Positions 51,059-60,076 of a stretch of 64,000 bases of DNA are shown in pieces. The notes under the pieces were generated by a model that did no database searches, was not told the DNA's origin, and worked only from the letters and a program-made list of their open reading frames with translations. Each line of letters opens with the position of its first letter. Within the stretch, counting starts at the first letter, position 1. Source of the stretch: Mariniphaga sp. Lineage in GTDB: Bacteria > Bacteroidota > Bacteroidia > Bacteroidales > Prolixibacteraceae. The position numbers were made by a program, and so were the translations under genes. Location: contig JANXZJ010000064.1 in the NCBI GenBank assembly GCA_025355585.1, forward strand, positions 34,335-98,334. Direction: 5' to 3'.

Positions 51059-52396
51059 ATGATACGGACTATTTTTACGATTACTTACCTGCTATTTGTA
51101 GCACTTTTTGCCTCGCTTCAAGCGCAGGAGATTTGGAGTCTTGAGAAATGCATCAACTATGCGCTCGACAATAATATCAAAATTAAGCAGGGAGTAATCG
51201 CGACTGGTTATCAGCAAAATCAGTTAAAGCAAACAAAGTATTCGCGGTTGCCTAATCTGACCGGACAAGTGTCGCAGAATTTAAATTTTGGTCGTTCGCT
51301 TACCTACGACAATACCTATAAGGATATCAATTCGTCTCAGACTGACTTTGGTATAGGTACAAATATTCCTGTATTTCAGGGATTTTATATCACAAATAAC
51401 ATCTCAAAACTTGAGTTGGATCTTCAGGCCAGCATTGAAGATCTTTCGAAGGCCAAGAGTGATATATCGGTCAATATTGCATCAACCTTTCTGGAGATTC
51501 TTTTTGCCAAAGATCTTGTTAAAGTATCGGAAGATCAACTTTCGGTTACCAATCTTCAGATCAAGCAAATTACTGAAAAAGTCGATGCTGGTAGTCTTGC
51601 CAGGGGAAGTCTGCTCGAGATTGAAGCACAGGCAGCAGGTGAAGAGTTAAACCTTGTGAATGCTCAAAACCAGTTAAAGATTGCAAGGCTCAGGTTGACT
51701 CAGTTGCTTGAACTCCCTTCTAACGATGCTTTTGATGTAGAAGTTCCTGCACTTCCTGAAATTAGTGCCCAGGCATCCATCGTTTCTGCCGGCGAAGTAT
51801 ATAAGTCGGCCGTACTGACCCGCCCTGAAATCAAAGGTGCAGATTTACGGTATCAGAGTTCTCAGTATCAATTGAAAATGGCTCAGGGGGCGCTTTATCC
51901 GACGATTAGTCTTTACGCAAATATTTACGATTCGTATAATAACAAATACAAAGATATTAATGGCGCCGACATCGCTTTTTCCAAGCAATTGAAGAATAAC
52001 CAAAGAAAAGGAATTGGTGCGCAGATGAATATCCCGATTTTCACACGTTTTGCGAATAAAATACAGATCGACAATGCACGTCTTCAGGTTTTAAATACTC
52101 AACTGGAGCTTGAAAGCACGAAGAAGTTGCTCCGTTCCGATATTGAGACTGCCCAGACAACAGCTATTGCAGCACTGAACAGATTCAATTCGAATCAGAA
52201 AGCGGTTTCTTCGATGAGGGAAGCTTTCCGTTATTCAGAAGAGAAATTTGGGGTTGGACTTGTAAATGCGGTTGAGTATAATACCGCAAAAACAAAGCTG
52301 GCTAAATCGGAATCCGATCTTCTTCAGGCCAAGTATGAGTTTATCTTCCGCACAAAGATCCTCGATTTCTACCGTGGTCTTCCACTGACACTTTAA
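51059..52396 (+). CDS. TolC-family outer membrane protein
   Basis: Signal peptide, IWSLEKCINYALDNNIKIKQG, NFGRSLTYDNTY, C-terminal EKFGVGLVNAVEYNTAKTKLAKSESDLLQAKYEFIFRTKILDFY. Confidence 0.93.
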   Translation: MIRTIFTITYLLFVALFASLQAQEIWSLEKCINYALDNNIKIKQGVIATGYQQNQLKQTKYSRLPNLTGQVSQNLNFGRSLTYDNTYKDINSSQTDFGIGTNIPVFQGFYITNNISKLELDLQASIEDLSKAKSDISVNIASTFLEILFAKDLVKVSEDQLSVTNLQIKQITEKVDAGSLARGSLLEIEAQAAGEELNLVNAQNQLKIARLRLTQLLELPSNDAFDVEVPALPEISAQASIVSAGEVYKSAVLTRPEIKGADLRYQSSQYQLKMAQGALYPTISLYANIYDSYNNKYKDINGADIAFSKQLKNNQRKGIGAQMNIPIFTRFANKIQIDNARLQVLNTQLELESTKKLLRSDIETAQTTAIAALNRFNSNQKAVSSMREAFRYSEEKFGVGLVNAVEYNTAKTKLAKSESDLLQAKYEFIFRTKILDFYRGLPLTL

Positions 52397-52421
52397 TTTT
52401 TGTTTTTATAAATAGCGAAGG

Positions 52422-52448
52422 GCTGCGGATTTATTCGCAGCTTTTTTT
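52422..52448 (+). terminator. Rho-independent terminator after TolC gene
   Basis: GCTGCG / CGCAGC stem followed by T7. Confidence 0.9.
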
Positions 52449-52536
52449 GTGAATAAACCCCGACGTTTTACAAAAAAACTCTGGGGTTTGAAATGTGTCA
52501 AATCGTATCTTTGGATTTCTTATAACAGCTTTTTTG

Positions 52537-52544
52537 TATCTTTG
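52537..52544 (+). promoter_or_regulatory. Candidate Bacteroidota -7 element for the DUF4160-DUF2442 pair
   Basis: TATCTTTG matches TAnnTTTG; a second identical octamer at 52506-52513; the -33 box is not clear. Confidence 0.3.
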
Positions 52545-52558
52545 GTGTATAAAAGCAT

Positions 52559-52843
52559 GTGCCATGCCTAAAAATACTAACTTTTAAAGACATTTGGATT
52601 TTTGTTATTTATGGTACTGATATGAATGAAAATAGAATGCATATTCATGTTGGTAAAAAAGCAACTTTTAAGCTGTGTAAGATTTGGCTTGAACCCAAAA
52701 TTGAAATTTCAGATATAGGAGAATTAAGTCAAAAACAACAAAATGAAGTTCTTGAAATAGTAAAAGCTTATAAAAATGAATTAATCCAACAATGGAAAGA
52801 TTTTGTAAATGGTAAAAACATCAAAGTAATTAAAATAAAGTAG
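52559..52843 (+). CDS. DUF4160-like small protein
   Basis: MHIHVGKKATFKLCKIWLEPKIEISDIGELSQKQQNEVLEIVKAYKNELIQQWKDF resembles the DUF4160 pattern (HVHV..A.FWLEP...L....L..I......I...W). Confidence 0.72.
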   Translation: MPCLKILTFKDIWIFVIYGTDMNENRMHIHVGKKATFKLCKIWLEPKIEISDIGELSQKQQNEVLEIVKAYKNELIQQWKDFVNGKNIKVIKIK

Positions 52844-52845
52844 TT

Positions 52846-53121
52846 ATGAAGGCAAATTCATTTATTGAGGGATTTTGGGACGTGACCCCTAAAATCCAAA
52901 AGATATCATTCCAGATTAGGGGTAAGATTAATGTTCAATTAGAAGATGGGAGAAATATTGTGGTTCCAATTTCTAAATTTCCAAGCATTAAAAAATTAAC
53001 TCCTTCACAACGCCTAAAATGGTACTTATTCGGTAATGGGTTTTCGTTTGATGATTGTAATGAAGTTTATCATATAGAGCAGATTTTAGGTAATTTTAAA
53101 ACATATCAGCATGAGGTATAA
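52846..53121 (+). CDS. DUF2442-like small protein
   Basis: VQLEDGRNIVVPISKFPSIKKLTPSQRLKWYLFGNGFSFDDCNEVYHIEQIL matches the DUF2442 layout; 2 bp after the upstream stop. Confidence 0.78.
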   Translation: MKANSFIEGFWDVTPKIQKISFQIRGKINVQLEDGRNIVVPISKFPSIKKLTPSQRLKWYLFGNGFSFDDCNEVYHIEQILGNFKTYQHEV

Positions 53122-53144
53122 AAGGATTGGTCTTGCGATGTGAA

Positions 53145-55529
53145 TTAAAGCACCCGCTTTGCCAGTAATTTAGTGGCAAAGGTCGCAAATGCCACCACTG
53201 TAATTGAGCTGATCGGCATCAGAATAGCGGCCACTACCGGAGACAGGTTTCCTGTGAGGGCAATCGATAAACCGACCAGGTTGTATAGAAAAGAAATCCC
53301 GAAACTTATCTTCACTACCACAAGCGATTTGCGTGCAAAACTGATATAAGCGGTCAGCCGGTGAAACTGCGTGGCTTCGATGATCGCGTCGCCTGCGGGT
53401 GAAAAATGGTAAATGTCGTCGGCAATCGAAAGGGCCACATTGCTTTGCATAAATGCCCCTGCATCGTTGAGACCGTCGCCCGTCATCATCACGTTTCTCC
53501 CGTTATCACGAAGTCGCGTGATAAACTCCATCTTATTTTGAGGCTGTTGATTGAAGTAGATCTTTCCTTCCCCGAAATAGGGCAGCAGATGCTCCTTTTC
53601 AGCGTCATTATCACCCGACAGCAGGTACAAATCGAATTGTTTTCCCAATTGATGAATGACCTTGTCAAATCCCGCACGGTATTGATTGCTGATTTTATAA
53701 TGTCCTCTGATGACCTGGTTGATTGAAATATAAATGCCTGAATCTTTGACTTTCATTTCATCTGTGGCTCCGCAAACAAACGCCTGCGAACCCAGCTTAA
53801 CGGGTATTCCATCGACCGTGGCGAAGATCCCTTTCCCCGACATCTCGATAAACCCGTGCGTTACGAGCGGCTGAATATTTCCAAAATACCTGTCCAGGGC
53901 CTGGCTTAACGGGTGGGTCGATTGCTGAACAAGCGACTTGATGGCCTGGATTTCCCAATCGGTTAAAGCGCTGCCCGTAAAATTGATATTATTTTCATCG
54001 GGTTTGGTAAGGGTGCCGGTTTTATCGAAAACAACGGTGTCAATTTTGGCGAGTTTCTCAATCACGCGGATGTTCTTCAGGTACATCCCCTTGGATCCCA
54101 AAATGCGCATCGCGGTACCCAGCGTAAACGGAAGCGACATCGCCAGCGCGCACGGGCACGCCACGATCAGTACCGATGTGAGGACCAGAATGGCTGTATG
54201 AAAATCACCCATTATCATCCATCCTGCAAATCCCGAAAGGGCAATGATGATAATGGTTACTGTGAAGTAGATACTGATGGAATCGATGAGGCTTGTGAGC
54301 GACCGGCGGGTATCCTGCTTGGGTTCCTTCTGGTTCCAGAGTTGGGTGAGATGACTTTGTTTGACTTCGCGTTCAACCTTTATCGTGATGGCGCCATTGA
54401 TTTGAATACCGCCCGCATAAACAAAATCACCGGGTTCCTTTTTAACCGGAACCGATTCCCCTGTCACAAAGCTGTAATCAATCAGCGCGGTGCCATCAAC
54501 TAATATTCCGTCGGCAGGTATGAGTTCTTTACTCCTGATCAAAAGGATATCGCCAACAGTAATCTCCTCCAACAAAGTACTCAGCTGAATGCCATTTTCG
54601 ATCTTTGTGACCGCAACGGGGAAATACGATTTATAATCCCTGTCGAACGAAAGCGACTGGTAAGTTTTACTTTGATACCATTTACCGATCAGCAGGAAAA
54701 ACAGGAATCCCGAAAGGGTATCGGAATAGCCCGGACCACTGGAGGTGAGCACTTCAAAACTGGTCACGAAAAACAACGCGAGGATACCCAGTGCAATCGG
54801 CAGGTCGATGTTGACAATCCCTTTCTTCAGGTTCTTCCATGCCGAGATGATATAGTCGCTGCCGCTGTAAAAAACAAGCGGAACAGTGAGGATAAAGCTG
54901 ATGTAGTATAGGAAAGTCCCGAGCGAGTCGCCCAGCGGTTTACCGTTGAAATACTCGGGTAAGCTGTACAACATCACATTCCCGAACACGAATCCGGCAA
55001 CTCCTATCTTATACATCAGGGTCCGGTCGATGGAATGGATGTCTTTTTTCTCGAGCGTTTTAAGCGAAATATCAGGAATATAGTGAATGGAAACAAGCAA
55101 TTCGACCAACTGACGCAATGTAATCTCTGTCGTATCGAAACTGACAGCCACTTCTTTCCTGATAAAATCAACGGATGATTGCTTAATGCCGCTGTTCAGC
55201 CGGGTTAAGTGTTCAAGCAGCCAGATGCACGAAGCGCAATGGATGGATGGGATGTAAAAGGTGATCCGCGCCAGGTTGCCTTCCCGGAACTCGTACATCT
55301 TTTGCATAACCTCTTCTTTATCGAGGAAAGCATACTTGCCCTCATGAGCCGGATCCTCGATTTTGACCCCGGGGGTATCCTGGATGGTATAGTATTGGTA
55401 AAGTTTATTTTCGTTGAGCAGCTGATATACCTGTTTACAGCCGGAGCAGCAAAATTTTAGCTGATTGTAAATAACCGGGCTTTTACCGCAATCGGCACCA
55501 CAATGTACACAGGCATTCTCTGACATCAA
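53145..55529 (-). CDS. ccoI: Cu-translocating P-type ATPase of cbb3 cluster (CcoI/FixI-like)
   Basis: N-terminal CVHCGADCGK and CCSGCKQVYQLL, IHCASCIWLLEHL, CPCALAMSLPFTLG, FDKTGTLT, MTGDGLNDAGAF. Confidence 0.95.
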   Translation of the reverse strand: MMSENACVHCGADCGKSPVIYNQLKFCCSGCKQVYQLLNENKLYQYYTIQDTPGVKIEDPAHEGKYAFLDKEEVMQKMYEFREGNLARITFYIPSIHCASCIWLLEHLTRLNSGIKQSSVDFIRKEVAVSFDTTEITLRQLVELLVSIHYIPDISLKTLEKKDIHSIDRTLMYKIGVAGFVFGNVMLYSLPEYFNGKPLGDSLGTFLYYISFILTVPLVFYSGSDYIISAWKNLKKGIVNIDLPIALGILALFFVTSFEVLTSSGPGYSDTLSGFLFFLLIGKWYQSKTYQSLSFDRDYKSYFPVAVTKIENGIQLSTLLEEITVGDILLIRSKELIPADGILVDGTALIDYSFVTGESVPVKKEPGDFVYAGGIQINGAITIKVEREVKQSHLTQLWNQKEPKQDTRRSLTSLIDSISIYFTVTIIIIALSGFAGWMIMGDFHTAILVLTSVLIVACPCALAMSLPFTLGTAMRILGSKGMYLKNIRVIEKLAKIDTVVFDKTGTLTKPDENNINFTGSALTDWEIQAIKSLVQQSTHPLSQALDRYFGNIQPLVTHGFIEMSGKGIFATVDGIPVKLGSQAFVCGATDEMKVKDSGIYISINQVIRGHYKISNQYRAGFDKVIHQLGKQFDLYLLSGDNDAEKEHLLPYFGEGKIYFNQQPQNKMEFITRLRDNGRNVMMTGDGLNDAGAFMQSNVALSIADDIYHFSPAGDAIIEATQFHRLTAYISFARKSLVVVKISFGISFLYNLVGLSIALTGNLSPVVAAILMPISSITVVAFATFATKLLAKRVL

Positions 55530-55543
55530 AAATCAATTACTAA

Positions 55544-56311
55544 TTATTTACTTACGAGTGAATCAGGCTGGCAACATGCGTGTTTAATTGCACTAACGGC
55601 TTTTTCGGGTTTCGACATGTTCATGTGCGTGGCAGGTGTCAGCTTTTCTGCAGGTGGACTTAGGTATGGAATTCCCAGGCTCAATCCACGGAGGATAAAA
55701 ATAGCTCCAATTAATACAACAATATAAGGAACTATTTTATTCATTTTATTCCGCACTGCAATACTGAATATGTTTCCGATCCATGTAATAAGCAGCATCA
55801 TTGGAAGGGTTCCCAATCCAAAAAGTACCATAAATGCAATCCCAAGATAAACATTTCCGGTTCCGATTGCACCTGCAATGGCCAGGTAAACCAGTCCGCA
55901 GGGCAATAATCCGTTGATTAAACCGATCAGGAGCAACCCTTTGTACGAACGTTTCCGGAACAACTGCTGGATGGCCCGGCGCAGTGGAGCTGTAAAGAAA
56001 TCAAAGTTACCGGGTATCCGGTTTCTGAAAATATAGGGGAGCGTCACCGATACAATCATGAAGGACCCCATCAGGATGGAAATCAGTTGCTGAAACCCCA
56101 ACAGGTGAAAGCCTTGCCCGATCAGTCCAAAGATGGCGCCCATTGCACCGTAGGTAACGGTTCGTCCGATGTTGTAAAGCAATCCGCCGGCAGTTTTCTG
56201 CCAGACGTTATTACCCCTTAACGGCAGACTAAGTGCGATAGGTCCGCACATGCCTACACAGTGAAAACTACCCATTAAGCCTAATACGAAAGCGGTTATT
56301 AAGATTTCCAT
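55544..56311 (-). CDS. TauE/SafE-like (DsbD/urease accessory-type) membrane protein of cbb3 cluster
   Basis: FVLGLMGSFHCVGMCGPIALSLPL, GLINGLLPCGLVYLAIAGA. Confidence 0.92.
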   Translation of the reverse strand: MEILITAFVLGLMGSFHCVGMCGPIALSLPLRGNNVWQKTAGGLLYNIGRTVTYGAMGAIFGLIGQGFHLLGFQQLISILMGSFMIVSVTLPYIFRNRIPGNFDFFTAPLRRAIQQLFRKRSYKGLLLIGLINGLLPCGLVYLAIAGAIGTGNVYLGIAFMVLFGLGTLPMMLLITWIGNIFSIAVRNKMNKIVPYIVVLIGAIFILRGLSLGIPYLSPPAEKLTPATHMNMSKPEKAVSAIKHACCQPDSLVSK

Positions 56312-56385
56312 TAAAATTGAATTCGTCTTACATTTTACGCGATGCCATTACCTGCCGATTCCTGCGCTGATGGTTAACTGCCTGT

Positions 56386-56826
56386 TTAGTCAATAAAAAA
56401 TTCTTTTTCAACCTGGTAGCTTTCCTGGTTGTAAAGCCACTGGAATTTCACCTTGAAACGGCCACCGGAGAGGAATTCTTTTTTGATGATTAATGAATCT
56501 GCATTGATCAGTCCCTGGAAATTAAAGTCTAACTTTTTATCGGAAGGACGGTAGAAATAGACTTGCATTGAGTCGGTCATCCGGTTGATTGTAGGTGCGA
56601 ATCGGACTATCACGTTTTTATTTTGATTGAGCAGCCGAATGCTGTCGTTATAAACAGCCGACCGGCCCGTAATCTCCATCTGCTTTGTGTAATCGGCCCC
56701 CTTCTGGTAATAATCGGTGGTCACAAGGTCGTTGCTTTTACTTAACGAAAAAACGATAAACGCGATGCCCATCATGACAAAGACCGTCAGAAATAAGAAT
56801 ATGCTGTTTCCCCAATTTAATTTCAT
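56386..56826 (-). CDS. ccoH: FixH/CcoH family protein
   Basis: Single N-terminal TM, SNDLVTTDYYQKGADYTKQMEITGRS; position between ccoG and ccoI. Confidence 0.88.
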   Translation of the reverse strand: MKLNWGNSIFLFLTVFVMMGIAFIVFSLSKSNDLVTTDYYQKGADYTKQMEITGRSAVYNDSIRLLNQNKNVIVRFAPTINRMTDSMQVYFYRPSDKKLDFNFQGLINADSLIIKKEFLSGGRFKVKFQWLYNQESYQVEKEFFID

Positions 56827-56902
56827 TCGTATATATTAATATTAAGTTGCTGTATATCTATGGGATCGAAGTGCATAATTTCGTAAATCCCGGATACCTG
56901 TT

Positions 56903-56940
56903 CATGGAACTCGCCCCGATTTATTGGGGCTCGTTCCATG
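56903..56940. repeat. Strong hairpin in the ccoH/DUF1080 intergenic region
   Basis: CATGGAACTCGCCCC / GGGGCTCGTTCCATG (13/15 complementary arms). Confidence 0.8.
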
Positions 56941-57063
56941 CGTTTATAATTTGTTTTTTAATGGTCGCATGGAATCGAAGATCAGCGAAGCTAATAGCCA
57001 TATAATCATTTTGGTTTGCGAAAAGTTTACGCTCATGGCTATTTCATCGGTATATTTTACGCT

Positions 57064-57795
57064 TTATAATGTCTTTATTTGAATGTTACGGTACTCCATC
57101 AGACCGCGATCGGCTTCGAGTCCCAGCGGACCAGTGACCGGAAGTGTGAGCGCCTCTTCCAGTACTTCTCCATTACAGGTGCACCTTGCAACGTTATTCT
57201 TTACAACAACCTCAATCTTATTCCAGTCTTGCGCTTTATAGTTTTTAAGTTCCGTGTAAGGACCTGCCACAAGGTAATCGCGGCATTGCAATTGTTTTCC
57301 ACGGAGATAAATACCGCTGTCGGCATTCACGCCTGCACGAAATTCAATTGTCATGTAGAAGTCGCCGGGGTATTCTTGCTTTGTCCAGAGGCTGACCCAA
57401 TGCGGACCCTTTACTTCATCCCAAGGATTGACCGTAATAATTCCGTCTTTCCCGGTGAAACGACCATCTTTCGAATCATTCTTTCCATCGAATGATTCAA
57501 ATACGGTTTCCTCCTGATTCTTATTTAAATAACCCCAGCCGGTTAAATCTTTACCGTTGAAAGGATGGACGATATTGCCGGTCTGAGCGGAAGCTATTTC
57601 AACATCTATCCGTAAACAGGTAATTTCATCTGCAATTAGAATCCCGACCGGAGATTTTGGCGAAGCTGGTTTGGCAGCATTAACAGTTGTGACCAACAAG
57701 GATGTGAGGGTGAGGCAGAGAGAAAGGCGCAGAGCTGTTCCTGCCGTTAGGATTATTTGATTCTGATGGATCAGTGAAATTAGTTTCTTCAACAT
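57064..57795 (-). CDS. DUF1080 (3-keto-disaccharide hydrolase/LamG-like) domain protein
   Basis: HPFNGKDLTGWGYLNKNQEETVFE, MTIEFRAGVNADSGIYLRGK, WNKIEVVVKNNVARCTCNGE, GPLGLEADRGLMEYRNIQIK. Confidence 0.88.
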   Translation of the reverse strand: MLKKLISLIHQNQIILTAGTALRLSLCLTLTSLLVTTVNAAKPASPKSPVGILIADEITCLRIDVEIASAQTGNIVHPFNGKDLTGWGYLNKNQEETVFESFDGKNDSKDGRFTGKDGIITVNPWDEVKGPHWVSLWTKQEYPGDFYMTIEFRAGVNADSGIYLRGKQLQCRDYLVAGPYTELKNYKAQDWNKIEVVVKNNVARCTCNGEVLEEALTLPVTGPLGLEADRGLMEYRNIQIKTL

Positions 57796-57849
57796 CTGTT
57801 TTAAGTTATTATTTTCGATTTGACTTCAATTTAAAATAAGCTTACTCTT

Positions 57850-59220
57850 TTAGTTCAAGGGCCCCAGAAAATTCGTCGAATATACTTCAAGGAGTGTCTC
57901 CCCTTCAAAAATTCCCAACTCGACCGGCGTGCTTTTGCCTGTCAATGCCTGCTTATTAAGGCTTAGGATTAACACACTTTCAAGTTTTTCCTGACTTTTC
58001 AAGGTTGTCTGCCCTGTTGTTAATTGCAGTTTGCCTGATTTCGGCGTAATCAGTTTTATTTGTAAATTCTTATCTGATTGTGTCTTGTTAATAATTTTCA
58101 CAAGAAAAAGGTTTGAATAATTGGCAGAATCAACCTGCTGAAAAATGGTACCAGGAACACGCAGTATCGTTGCTTCAATTGGTTTACGGTTCATTACCAT
58201 CACCGATAAAACGATGAGCAAAACAACCAAAACAGCAGAGTAAGCATAAGTCCTGCCATTCAGAATCGATCGTTTGCCACTCTCAATTCCCTGGAACGAA
58301 TCAAACCGGATCAGGTTTTCAGGTTTGTTGATCCGTTTCATTACAATGTTACATTCATCAATGCAGGCGGTGCAATTGATACATTCGAGCTGGCTGCCAT
58401 CTTTGATATCGATGCCAGTTGGACAAACTGCAATACACTGGTGGCAATTGATACAGTCACCCGTACTTTTGGGACCGCGTGGTTCACCTCTTTTAAAGTC
58501 ATAGATAACCGCAATTGACCGGGAATCGAGCAGAACTCCCTGCATCCTTCCGTAAGGGCAAATCATTGTGCAGACCTGCTCCCTGAAAAACGCGTAAATC
58601 CAGTAATAAAAAAGCGATATGCCCAGCATGAAAGTAAAGCCCAGCCAATTCTCACGAATCGGCGCTGTAATAATTTCAAGAAGCCGCTCGGGCCCTATAA
58701 ACCAGTTCAGAAAAACATTGGCGATCAGGATAGAAGTGATCAGAAAAGTGATGTGTTTCGCTATTCTTAAAAGGGTTATCCTGGGAGTAACTACTTTATG
58801 ATGCCTGCCATTCCGGTAATTTCCTTCAAAAAGGTATTCGATTCTACGGAAAACCATTTCCAGAAATATCGTTTGCGGGCAAACCCAGCCACACCAGAGC
58901 CTGCCATAAATTACTGTGAAAAGGACAACAAAGACAACAATTATTACCATTATTAACGCCAGGAGATAGGAATCCTGCGCCCAAATGATCTGCCCAAAAA
59001 TGGAGAACCGGCGGTTGGCAATATCAAAAAGCATCAACGGGTTGCCATTTATTTTCAGAAATGGAGCCAACACCAAAAATGCAATTGCAAACCACGCAAC
59101 GATCGTTCGGCGGGTGTACCATTTCCCTTTGGGCTGCTTCGCATAGATCCACTTTTGCTGACCGCTTTCGTCAATATTGACTGGGCGGTCCCGAAAAGCG
59201 GAGGAGGTTTCTAATTCCAT
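57850..59220 (-). CDS. ccoG: Cytochrome c oxidase accessory protein CcoG (polyferredoxin)
   Basis: LWCGWVCPQTIFLEMVFRRIEYLFEG, CINCHQCIAVCPTGIDIKDGSQLECINCTACIDEC. Confidence 0.97.
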   Translation of the reverse strand: MELETSSAFRDRPVNIDESGQQKWIYAKQPKGKWYTRRTIVAWFAIAFLVLAPFLKINGNPLMLFDIANRRFSIFGQIIWAQDSYLLALIMVIIVVFVVLFTVIYGRLWCGWVCPQTIFLEMVFRRIEYLFEGNYRNGRHHKVVTPRITLLRIAKHITFLITSILIANVFLNWFIGPERLLEIITAPIRENWLGFTFMLGISLFYYWIYAFFREQVCTMICPYGRMQGVLLDSRSIAVIYDFKRGEPRGPKSTGDCINCHQCIAVCPTGIDIKDGSQLECINCTACIDECNIVMKRINKPENLIRFDSFQGIESGKRSILNGRTYAYSAVLVVLLIVLSVMVMNRKPIEATILRVPGTIFQQVDSANYSNLFLVKIINKTQSDKNLQIKLITPKSGKLQLTTGQTTLKSQEKLESVLILSLNKQALTGKSTPVELGIFEGETLLEVYSTNFLGPLN

Positions 59221-59253
59221 GATATCAAGTTAAGATGACCGGATAGTGCTGAC

Positions 59254-59841
59254 CTATGGTTTGCATTCTACTCCCTGGGGTGCTTTTGCATTTTCCGGAT
59301 TACTGCCCACCAATCCTTGCAATACATATAATGAAACAGTTTTAATTTGATCCGGAGTCATCATTGTTTTAAAAGGAGTCATCCCCTTTTCAGGTTTGCC
59401 CTCCGTCACCATCTTTATAACGCTTTCCTCTGAACATCCGTTTATCCAGAAATTATCAGTCAGGTTGGGACCAATTTGATTTCCCTCACCTTTTAATCCA
59501 TGACACGCAATGCAACCCTTTTGCATGAAGAGTTTAGCCCCTTCGGCAATTATCTCTTCTTTGGTCATAACTACTCCGCCGTTAGATGCTGCTTGTAACT
59601 GCTTCTTCTCCTGATCCACAGCAACCATTTTATTCTTGTATTCAGTTGTTTGGTCATTTCCGTTGTTGGGATAACCAAAATAGTGGATTGCATAGAACAA
59701 CGAAAAACCGTAGGTCAATAAAAATACAAATATGATCCAGTTGGGTGCAGGGTTGTTCAACTCCTTAATACCATCCGAATCTGACCCGTCATGAATTTTT
59801 TCATCATCATGGCTATCGATGTTTTTGTTTTCTTCTGTCAT
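59254..59841 (-). CDS. ccoP: cbb3 oxidase diheme/monoheme c-type subunit CcoP-like
   Basis: NWIIFVFLLTYGFSLFYAIHYFGYP TM segment, single heme motif GCIACHGLKGEGNQIGPNLTDNFWI. Confidence 0.93.
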   Translation of the reverse strand: MTEENKNIDSHDDEKIHDGSDSDGIKELNNPAPNWIIFVFLLTYGFSLFYAIHYFGYPNNGNDQTTEYKNKMVAVDQEKKQLQAASNGGVVMTKEEIIAEGAKLFMQKGCIACHGLKGEGNQIGPNLTDNFWINGCSEESVIKMVTEGKPEKGMTPFKTMMTPDQIKTVSLYVLQGLVGSNPENAKAPQGVECKP

Positions 59842-59858
59842 AACAAAATAGGTTATCG

Positions 59859-60050
59859 TTAGTTAATCTCGTTTGATTGCAACTTGTCATTTTCCAGGAT
59901 GGAAGTTTTAAACTTCATCAAATCTTGCCTGGGAATTTTTACTGTCCGGTAAACCACAACAATAAAAAGTATCATAAATATGAGTAAACCCACAATATAG
60001 AAGTATTGAATACCTTCTACGCCATTAAGTACATCACCTACAAAACCCAT
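59859..60050 (-). CDS. ccoQ: Small membrane subunit CcoQ-like
   Basis: 63-aa single-TM ORF between ccoP and ccoNO. Confidence 0.75.
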   Translation of the reverse strand: MGFVGDVLNGVEGIQYFYIVGLLIFMILFIVVVYRTVKIPRQDLMKFKTSILENDKLQSNEIN

Positions 60051-60076
60051 GATATTAACTTTTTAATGATCAGTTC

